From: JAIXUI01 sp943373175 | GTDB lineage: Bacteria > Bacteroidota > Bacteroidia > UBA7662 > JAIXUI01 | Assembly (NCBI GenBank): GCA_943373175.1 | Contig: CALSBM010000062.1 | Location: forward strand, 1-18,927 | Length of the DNA: 18,927 bases | Direction of reading: 5' to 3' | Part shown: positions 1 to 9,100 of the stretch, piece by piece | Layout of the letters: each line of letters starts with the position of its first letter | How positions within the stretch are numbered: the first letter of the stretch is position 1 | Program-made: the position numbers and the translations under genes | Notes under the pieces: model-generated | What the model was told of the DNA's origin: nothing | Databases searched by the model: none | What the model saw: the letters and a program-made list of their open reading frames with translations, nothing else

Positions 1-1011
1 TCGATTAACAACGGCGGAACTTCACCAGCGTATGATTTCAGGTTGAATGGCGTAAGCGTACAAAGTGGTTCAACTTCTACCTACACCAGTACGACCCTCG
101 CGAACAGCGACACGATCAGCGTAGTGCTGACCGCGAACAATACTTGCCAGACTACCGCAACCGCCACCAGCTCCGATAAAGTGATGACGGTAACTACTCC
201 GGTAACACCGTCGGTAGTGCTCGCGTCCACGGCTGATACGATTTGTGCCGGCACCTCAGTGACCTTCACGGCTTCGATTAACAACGGCGGAACTTCACCG
301 GTGTATGATTTCAGGTTGAATGGCGTAAGCGTACAAAGTGGTTTAACTTCTACCTACACCAGTACGACCCTCGCGAACAGCGACACGATCAGCGTAGTGC
401 TGACCTCGAACAACACTTGCCAGACTGCTGCAACAGCAACCAGTTCCGATAAAGTGATGACGGTAACTACTCCGGTAACGCCGTCGGTAGTGCTCGCGTC
501 AACCGCCGATACGATTTGTGCCGGAACCTCAGTGACCTTCACGGCTTCGATTAACAACGGCGGAACTTCACCAGCGTATGATTTCAGGTTGAATGGCGTA
601 AGCGTACAAAGTGGTTCAACTTCTACCTACACCAGTACGACCCTCGCGAACAGCGACACGATCAACGTAGTGCTGACCGCGAACAACACTTGTCAGACTA
701 CCGCAACCGCCACCAGCTCCGATAAAGTGATGACGGTAACTACTCCGGTAACGCCGTCGGTAGTGCTCGCGTCAACGGCTGATACGATTTGTGCCGGAAC
801 CTCAGTGACTTTTACGGCTTCGATTAACAACGGCGGTGCTTCACCGGTGTATGATTTCAGGTTGAATGGCGTAAGCGTACAAAGTGGTTCAACTTCTACC
901 TACACCAGTACGACCCTCGCGAACAGCGACACTATTAGCGTAGTATTGACAGCGAACAACACTTGCCAGACTGCTGCAAACGTTAGTTCATCCAATAAGG
1001 TAATGGTAGTG
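1..1011 (+). repeat. Tandem 273-bp coding repeats, nearly identical
   Basis: The word tcgattaacaacggcgg recurs at 1, 274, 547 and 820, an exact 273-bp (91-codon) period. Copies are 1-273, 274-546, 547-819 and a decaying fourth from 820 to about 1011. By eye, copies 1 and 3 differ at about eight positions in 273. Synonymous sites are conserved as well, so the array is recent or homogenised. Copies 1 and 3 share variants (ccagcgtat; actaccgcaaccgcc), while copies 2 and 4 share others (ccggtgtat; actgctgcaa), which points to a two-unit block. The array continues past the left edge. Confidence 0.97.
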
Positions 1012-2871
1012 AATGCGTTGCCGCTGGTATCGATTACCCAATTGACGAATATGCCGGTATCGGAGGATTCTATTGCCGTAACAGGCACACCGGCAGGGGG
1101 CGCATTCAGTGGCCCTGGTTTAATAGGAGGATTGTTCCGACCATGGACAGTGGATACCGGATTGGTAACCTTGACTTATTCCTTCACTACCGCACAAGGT
1201 TGTAGCGCAACAGCAACATCCGCGTTCCGGATGATTGATGAAGCGATCGTTTGGGATGGCACACAATGGAAATACGGAATTCCGGGTTCAACACAAGGAA
1301 GTCGTGATTTAATGGTTTTAGTTAACAATTCACCAGCTATTCCGAATGGTACCGCTTGTCGCACCTTGGTTTTACGTGGTGGTGCCCTAACACATACCCT
1401 CAACAACGTTTTGATCGTCAACCGCCACCTTCGTTTAAGAGGTGGAAACATGATAGGCGGCGGCGGCACACTTCGCTTCACCAATTCAAATGCTCAAATT
1501 AATAGTAGTGTTTTGTCTAACGAGTTTCGTGCAGACATTGAAGTAGCTACAGGAGCATCGGTTTCAAATGTATCGAGTTTCCGCTTGGCGGCTGGTTCAA
1601 ATGTGCTGTCCGGTGTTGGAACAGCAAACGGAGGAGGAAGCACTACGGGTGCCTGGACGTTGGTTCAGCGGGGAAGTAATCAAGCTAATTTATACAATGC
1701 TTTTTCAAGTCCTGTAGTGAATGGAACCGGAAGGATGATTCAAGGACAGCAGCACTTCCAGTACAATGCAGTGACACAAAGTTTACTGCCTTGGGATTCT
1801 ACGTTACAGATGGAAACGGGCCGCGGTTATCTGGCACGAATAGCGACAAACGGATGGTTCCGAGGTGCGCTTAACAACGGCAACTTAACAGTTCCAGCAG
1901 TACATAACGCAACGATTTCAAGTTGGAATCTGTTGGGTAATCCGTATCCAAGTCAGATGGATTTGACGGACTTTTTCGCACAGAACACCCTTCTCAATGC
2001 TACTGGCTACTTCTTGAGTAATCAGAATATTTCATCGGAGTTTGTTCCATACAATGCGTTGACAGGTTATCCCAATGTACCGGTATCTCAAGGATTCTTT
2101 GTGGATGCTTTGTCGAGTGGAACAGTAAACTTTACGAACGGCATGCGCAGAACAGGCCGGACACCATTCTTCCAGCGGACCGAAAACACCGCAGATTTGG
2201 TATGGTTGCGTGCTACTACTCAAGTCAATAGCTTGTATCAAAGCCGGATGCTGGTAGGCTTTACAGCTCAGGCCACCACAGGGTTCGACCGCTTGTACGA
2301 TGCAAGAATGTTGAAGAGCAATGCTTCAATAAACCTGTTCAGCATATTGAATCAAGACGCGTTGTCGATACAAGGCTTACCTGCCTTGAGTGGCGCCACG
2401 ATGATACCATTAGGAGTAGAAGTGGTACAAGCAGGCAACTACGTTATCCGCTTAGACAGCACCACCCTTAGTGCTGCCAACAGCATCTTCTTAGAAGACA
2501 GTGTTACGGGCATGATGCACAACCTGCGCACTGGAGGATATGCGATAAGTGCTACCCAGCCCATCCTGTGGACCGGACGATTCAAGTTGTGGATTAACCC
2601 GATTCCAACTTCTACCCCAACCCTCACCAACAACCAACTGCTGCGTTTGTATGCTTTCGACCGGACTTTGGTGATAGACGAGCTGCAAGGCAGAAGGGTG
2701 AAGGAAGTTAGACTAACAGACATGAGCGGAAGAGTGATTGAGAACTGGCAGCAACCACAAGGCGAAAGCCGGATTGAACTGCCGACCACTGCAGCGAATG
2801 GCGTGTATCTGATGACCGTCATCACCACCGACGGCGCAGTACAAACCGATCGGGTATTGGTGCGGTATTAA
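1..2871 (+). CDS. T9SS-sorted repetitive surface protein, 5'-truncated
   Basis: The reading frame is open from base 1, so the true start lies outside the window; 956 residues are visible. Residues 1-337 are 91-residue Ig/PKD-like repeats, each with two cysteines (in DTICAG and NNTCQT), which could form a disulfide. From residue 338 a scaffold follows: an AIVWDGTQWKYG segment near 415, glycine/asparagine-rich strands, GRGY, WNLLGNPYPS near 642, QGFFV, and an MRRTGRT motif. Residues from about 880 to the end form a type A T9SS sorting domain (VKEVRLTDMSGRVIENW, then NGVYLMTV and a short basic tail). The GNPYPS/QGFFV scaffold is common in T9SS cargo of Bacteroidota. Inference: an exported, surface-anchored or released adhesin-like protein; the ligand is unknown. 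It is a paralogue of the next gene, which has the same C-terminal scaffold. No catalytic domain is visible. Confidence 0.9.
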   Translation, partial: SINNGGTSPAYDFRLNGVSVQSGSTSTYTSTTLANSDTISVVLTANNTCQTTATATSSDKVMTVTTPVTPSVVLASTADTICAGTSVTFTASINNGGTSPVYDFRLNGVSVQSGLTSTYTSTTLANSDTISVVLTSNNTCQTAATATSSDKVMTVTTPVTPSVVLASTADTICAGTSVTFTASINNGGTSPAYDFRLNGVSVQSGSTSTYTSTTLANSDTINVVLTANNTCQTTATATSSDKVMTVTTPVTPSVVLASTADTICAGTSVTFTASINNGGASPVYDFRLNGVSVQSGSTSTYTSTTLANSDTISVVLTANNTCQTAANVSSSNKVMVVNALPLVSITQLTNMPVSEDSIAVTGTPAGGAFSGPGLIGGLFRPWTVDTGLVTLTYSFTTAQGCSATATSAFRMIDEAIVWDGTQWKYGIPGSTQGSRDLMVLVNNSPAIPNGTACRTLVLRGGALTHTLNNVLIVNRHLRLRGGNMIGGGGTLRFTNSNAQINSSVLSNEFRADIEVATGASVSNVSSFRLAAGSNVLSGVGTANGGGSTTGAWTLVQRGSNQANLYNAFSSPVVNGTGRMIQGQQHFQYNAVTQSLLPWDSTLQMETGRGYLARIATNGWFRGALNNGNLTVPAVHNATISSWNLLGNPYPSQMDLTDFFAQNTLLNATGYFLSNQNISSEFVPYNALTGYPNVPVSQGFFVDALSSGTVNFTNGMRRTGRTPFFQRTENTADLVWLRATTQVNSLYQSRMLVGFTAQATTGFDRLYDARMLKSNASINLFSILNQDALSIQGLPALSGATMIPLGVEVVQAGNYVIRLDSTTLSAANSIFLEDSVTGMMHNLRTGGYAISATQPILWTGRFKLWINPIPTSTPTLTNNQLLRLYAFDRTLVIDELQGRRVKEVRLTDMSGRVIENWQQPQGESRIELPTTAANGVYLMTVITTDGAVQTDRVLVRY

Positions 2872-2890
2872 GGAATCATTGACTTATTAG

Positions 2891-2912
2891 GAGACGCGAT
2901 TTATCGCGTCTC
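2891..2912. repeat. Perfect 10-bp inverted repeat, possible dispersed palindrome
   Basis: The arms gagacgcgat and atcgcgtctc are perfect complements separated by only tt, 19 bp after the stop of the first gene. There is no T-tract directly after it, so it is not itself a classical terminator. It lies just upstream of a real terminator. From memory, similar GAGACGCGAT palindromes recur between genes in several bacterial phyla; this could not be checked here. Confidence 0.7.
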
Positions 2913-2929
2913 TACAAGAATTTCTATAG

Positions 2930-2957
2930 GGGCATCCGTACGCGGGTGCCCTTTTTT
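2930..2957 (+). terminator. Intrinsic terminator after the first T9SS gene
   Basis: The stem gggcatcc / gggtgccc (8 bp with one G-U pair) encloses the loop gtacgc and is followed directly by six T. It lies 58 bp after the stop codon at 2871 and before the second giant gene, so the two paralogues are probably separate transcription units. The remaining gap to 3145 is AT-rich leader DNA with no convincing promoter. Confidence 0.85.
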
Positions 2958-3145
2958 ATTAGGAAAAAATGACAGAAAAGGTGATTTAGGTTGATTTTTC
3001 AGGATTTACAACCAGAAATTCAGGTTTTGTAACGAACTTCAAAAAGGTAACTTACTAATATTGCAACAGAGAAACTTCACCATAAGATTTAACGGGTGTC
3101 TAATGAGCCTAATCATCAGCACTCAATGAAAACATTAAACCAAGA

Positions 3146-6100
3146 ATGATGAGAAAAGTAATACCATTTTTAAGTCTGCTGTTATTTCTGTTTGCAGGAA
3201 TAAGCAATTGCTTGAAGGCAGCATCAACTGTTTACGAGCCAATGTCTGGAAGTTTGCAGATTTACCTAAACACAAACAACGAAGCCTTAACAATATCCAG
3301 AAACACTACTTCTATTGTAGTAGTGCTTAGTGGTGGTACTTGGTCAAATGGAGTAGGAACAAACCTGGCAACGGTTTCAGGATCCACCTTAACCATTAAC
3401 GCAAACGGGAGTTACACTACCTTAAGTATTAATTCTGCTAATGCTACAGGGTGTTCTGTTCGTTTCATCAACAGCACTAGAGCATATACAAAAGGGGTGC
3501 ATGTTAATCTATCAAACAATCCTGGACTCATCCAATTTGAAGGATATAATACGTTTAATGCAAATTTGAATGCCGCGAGCGAAGGTGGAATAGTGTTCAC
3601 ACCACAATCAGTTGTAGTGGATTCGGGAAGTAATTACATGTCCTTTACCGGGGGTAAGCAAAACAGTGCGATAGGTACAGGTGGTCACGGAGTAGTGGTT
3701 GACAATGCATTGATTCAATCAAAAGCATCAGGTGAATTGAATATATCAGGTTATGGACTTTCTTCTACTACCAACCCTGAATTTTCAGGAGTGGTTATTC
3801 GAAATGGCGGACGTGTTATAGGTGGAAATAACAAAGTTGATATTACGGGATTTGTAGCACAAACAGGTAACGGGCTTGGAGCTGCTGCTGTAGTACTTGA
3901 AACCAACAGTACCTCAAAGTCGTATGTTACATCAACGGGTTCCAATGTGTTTATTACCGGATATGGACGTTATTCAAGTAATCTAGCAGGAGGAGTTTTG
4001 GTTAAAGCCAATTGCTATATATCCACCTTCAATAATTTAACTATCACTGGCAATGGTTCGAAAAATGCCACCGCCAATACACAGGGAAATTTTGGAGTAA
4101 TGGTCTATGGAGGGACTAACGATGCCAATACTGCTGAAATCATCGGAGGAAATAACACTTTTTCAATTAAAGGATACGGTGGAGGTGCCGATACTGCTTC
4201 TTCGGGAATAGGCGTAGTGGTTGGTTATGTAGATGCTAATGGAGTAAGATACCGTGGAAGGATTTCAACCCCTAACGGCGGAACCATAGAAGGCTATGGA
4301 TCTACAACTGCAACCGGAAATAACCAACATGGCATTATGATTTTAGGAAGTGGGGTTGTAAATGCCGGAGTTAAGAGTCATACCCTTAAGGGGCAATCAG
4401 GCACCCTTGGAGATGGTTATGGAGTTGTAATTGGCAAAAAAGGGTTTGTTCAAAAAGTTAATAACCCGGCAACAACTGCAACCGGGTTTGTAAATATTAA
4501 TGCAGACAGCTACCTCTGTTTATCTGACAGCAGTACTGCAATTTCTAACCAGATAGCTTCTCAAGGGCTTCGATTTCTTCCCCTAACAGATTCTACAGAT
4601 TTCGTTTTTGGAGATAACCTAAAGACCGATATGGACAACCTAACCTTATCGGCACTTGAGTTCTCTAAACTTTACTTGATTCCAGGCTGTAGTCTGCATT
4701 TCGGTCATTCTTTCGCTAGAAATGACTTTATTTTCAAGGAAACCTTTACTCAGCCTGCTCAGGTGAAAGTGTTGATTTCAACCTTGTCGATTGATGGCGG
4801 TTTCAGACCTCGTGCAGTACCGGTTGATATCGTAAGGAATAATGCTACCTCATTTGATATCGGTACAGGTACTGGGCTCAAGATATCCATCAATGGAAAC
4901 ACTCCGGATGTAGGGTATGATGTGTTAAGTGTAACCGGGGATTTCTCCATACAGAATTTCAGACTTGAACTTGATGGAAGTTATGTCCCTACCAATACTG
5001 ACACATTCAATATTATCAAAGTTAGTGGTGTTATGACAGGCCCCATGCGGAACCTCGACGAGGATTCGACTATTCTGTTCAACGGAAGGGTGTTAAAACT
5101 CCATTTTACATCAAACGCTGTTTATTTAATTACTGTTCCGGTAGCTACTACGCTTACACCAGCAGTTACACTTGCCTCTTCCAATAATGGTTCATCGGTC
5201 TGTCCCGGAACTCCGATTACGTTTACTGCATCTGAAGTTAATGGCGGTGCTACTCCTACTTATACGTTTATTCGAAATAATAATGTTGCAGCATCTGGAA
5301 GTAATAGCTCATGGACGTTGAATAATCCAGCTAATGGTGATGTTGTTAAAGTAGTACTCACTTCTTCCTTGTCGAATGCCAGTCCAACAACTGATACGTC
5401 TTCATCAATAGCGATTTCGGTAAAAAGCACCAGCTCTTCTAACACGAACCTCAGTATCTGCGATAATCTGCTGCCCTATACCTGGAATGGGCTCACCTTT
5501 AATGGAGCCGGCACTCAAACCAAAACAGGCCTTACCAATGCCGCCGGTTGCGATAGTTCTGCAACGCTAAATCTTTCGGTAAAAAGCACTAGCACTTCAA
5601 CCTCCAATTTGGCTATTTGCCCATCTGCTTTACCGTATTCTTGGAATGGTTTAACGTTTACTGCTTCGGGCACTCAAACTAAAACCGGACTCACCAATGC
5701 TGCAGGCTGCGATAGTTCTGCAACGCTGAATCTAACGGTTAAGAGTATCTCAACTTCATCGAACAATTTGGCGATTTGTCCTGCACAACTGCCCTATACG
5801 TGGAACGGTTTAACGTTCAATGCAGCAGGCACTCAAACTAAAACCGGCCTTACTAATGCTGCAGGCTGCGATAGTTCTGCAACCTTAATATTGAGCATAC
5901 AAACGACAGATACTTCTGTTTCTAGCCAAAGCATTTGCGCTTCTCAACTTCCCTATACGTGGAATGGTTTAGTATTTAATGCTGCTGGTACGCAAACTAA
6001 AACCGGTTTAACCGGAAGTTCCGGTTGCGATAGTGCTGCAACCTTAATGCTGACGGTGAATCAGCCCACAAGTTCATCGACCAACCTTACCATTTGTGAC

Positions 6101-9100
6101 AATCAACTTCCATATTCCTGGAATGGACTGTCGTTCACCGGGGCCGGCACTCAAACGAAATCAGGCCTCATCAATGCCGCGGGTTGCGATAGTTCCGCAA
6201 CGTTGGTTTTGTCTTTAAACTCAAGCTCTAACTCGTTAACTAACCTGACTATCTGCGAGGGTCAGCTACCTTATTCTTGGAATGGCCTTTCATTTACAAC
6301 TGCCGGAACTCAAACCAAAACCGGGTTAGTTAATATAATTGGCTGCGACAGTTCCGCAACGCTAATCTTGAGTGTAACTCCTTCAACAACATCTTCCATT
6401 CAACAGAGTATTTGTGCTTTCCAATTGCCTTATACTTGGAACGGCCTCACCTTTAACGCTGCTGGAACCCAAACCAAAACCGGCCTTACCAATGCTGCGG
6501 GCTGTGATAGTTCGGCAACGCTCCTCTTGGCAGTTAATCCCACTTATGGCGATACTTCGGCTCAAAGTGCCTGTTTGCAATACATTTGGCAAGGCAACAC
6601 CTACACACAGAGTGGCTTCTATCAAGATACGCTCATCAGTTCCGTAGGTTGTGATTCTATCGTCAGCCTTCAACTTACCATCAACCAACCTGATGCGGTT
6701 AATGCAAGTATGACCGCATGTGGCAGCTACACGTGGAACAGCATTACTTATACAAGCAGTGGAGTATATATAGCCACTTTAGCCAACCAATTCGGTTGCG
6801 ACAGCGTGGTAACACTTTCCTTGACCATCAACCCTAATCTTACTCCTGCGGTTACACTTGTAGCATCTTCCGATACTTTGTGTTTAGGAGCGTCGGTTAC
6901 ATTCACCGCTTCGTCAACCAATGGCGGCTCAAGCCCTGTTTATGATTTCAGGCTGAATGGGTTAAGCGTTCAGAGCAGTTCAACTTCTACCTACACCAGT
7001 ACTTCACTTGCCAATAATGATACCGTTGCGGTAGTAATCACTTCCAACAATACTTGTCAGACTGCTTCAACCGCATCTTCTCTTAATAAAGTAATGACGG
7101 TAAACCCTGTTTTGACACCAACTGTTTCTATGGTTGCATCTGATGATACCATCTGCGCGGGAACTTCTGTTACGTTTACTGCCACTGCTACAAATCCTGG
7201 CGTCGGAGCATTGTACGAGTTCTTTCTCAATGGAGTGTCAGCACAAAGTGGAACTTCCACAACCTTTACCAGTAATAGCTTAGCGAATCAGGATTCAGTT
7301 TGGGTTATGCTGTCGCCTACCAACACCTGTCAGATTACAGGTACTGTATTGTCGTTAAAAGTATTGATGAAGGTGGATGCTTTGCCTTCGGTAACCTTGG
7401 CCACTATCAGCGATATGGCTATCTCGGCAGACTCGATTTTACTTTCCTTCACCCCAGCAGGAGGTATTCTTACCGGTTCGCCTGGAATTAGCGGCAACTT
7501 CTTCCGTCCTTGGACAGTAGATAGCGGAACCGTAACGGTCACATACAGCTATACGAATGCACAAGGTTGTTCAGGCAATGCATCGAGAAGCTTTCAGGTC
7601 TTTCCGGATGCGATTGTCTGGGATGGCAGCCAGTGGAAGTACGGAACTCCAGGCCCTACACAAGGCAGCCTTGATTTGATGGTACTATCCGGTACATCTC
7701 CTGCAATTCCAAACAACTCTGCTTGTCGTAACCTGGTGTTACGTGGAGGTTTACTGACCCACAGCCTCAATAATCTGCTCACTATCAACAACAACTTGAA
7801 TTTGCGTGGTGGTCTGATGAGTGGAGGAGGAACGCTTCAGTTTACTAATGCAGCAGCTAATGTAACAGCCACCGGCTCCAGCAATGAATTCCGTGCAGAT
7901 ATTGAAATTCCCGCGGGTTCAAACCTGCAAAACATCAACGCTTTCAGGCTTGGTGCAGGCTCAAATGTAATGGCCGGTGTAGGAACTCCCAATGGCGGCG
8001 GCACCACATCGGGAAGCTGGACAATGGTTCAACGCGGAAGTACCCAACTCAATGCATGGAATGCCTTTTCCAGTCCTGTTTTAAATGGCACGGGAAGGTT
8101 GATGCAAGGAGCTCAACATTTCCGTTTCAACGTAGGAACCCAAACGTGGGAAGCTTGGGATTCTAACCTTGTAATGACACCCGGTCGAGGTTACATCACC
8201 CGAGCTGCTACTAATGGCTGGTTCCGTGGTACGCTCCACAATGCCAATTACAGTTATGCAGTTACTAAAAATGCCACAGGCAGTAGCTGGAATTTAGTAG
8301 GCAATCCTTATCCCAGCCAACTCAGTTGGTCAGATTTTCTGGCGGCTAACCCGGCAATCAACGGTACCGCTTATTTTATGAAGTCGAATGTTAATGTGAC
8401 AACGGTAGTGAACGATTATACGGCAATAAACGGACTGATGATAGGAGCTGAAGTTCCGGTATGTCAGGGTTTCTTTGTAGAAGCGAACACTACAGGAAGT
8501 GTGAATTTCACTAACAGCATGCGCAGAGCAGGGAGAACAGCCTTTTATACCCGCACCAATCAGAATGTAGATTTAATCTGGTTGAAGGCCTTCCAGCAGA
8601 GCGATTCAGCACAAGCATCTACAACAGTGGTAGGCTTTAAGGCCGATGCAACTAGCGGATTTGATCGCATGTACGACGGTAGATTGTTGAAAGGCGATGG
8701 AAGCCTGTTTGTTTATAGCTTGCTGAATCAAGAGCCTATGGCGATTCAGGGCTTGCCTACTCTCTCCGCTCCGGTCATTATTCCTTTGGGTGTGGATGCA
8801 AGTGTAGCCGGAAACGTGGTATTCCAACTCGATTCGACGAATATGGATCCAACCGTTCGGATTTTATTAGAAGATCTTCAATTAGCAACAACCCACAACC
8901 TCAGACTAACGCCCTATCAAACGCAGATAACAGCAGGGCAAAATCAGACCGGACGTTTCCGATTGTTAGTGAACCCGTTTGCCGTCTCCGTTCCAACCCT
9001 TAATAGCACCCTACCGCTTCATCTGTACGCTTACAACCAGACGTTAGTAGTTGACCAACTTCAAGGAAGAAAACTGAAGGAAGTAAGATTGACGGATATT

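Noticed and set aside
1..1011. CRISPR-like regular spacing of repeats
   Set aside because: The period is a whole number of codons, the full unit is conserved with no variable spacers, and it lies in an open reading frame.
81..1088. Repeated minus-strand open frames of about 62-67 codons within the 273-bp array
   Set aside because: They recur only because the plus-strand repeat recurs; they have no start context and the plus frame is clearly coding.
2439..2828. 129-codon minus-strand open frame antisense to the first sorting domain
   Set aside because: It is a shadow of the conserved T9SS domain in the opposite frame; the translation has no recognisable features.
3027..3063. TTG (3027-3029) and TAATATTG (3056-3063) as promoter of the 2033-residue protein
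   Set aside because: The spacing of 26 bp is too long for the Bacteroidota -33/-7 arrangement and the -7 box has a mismatch.
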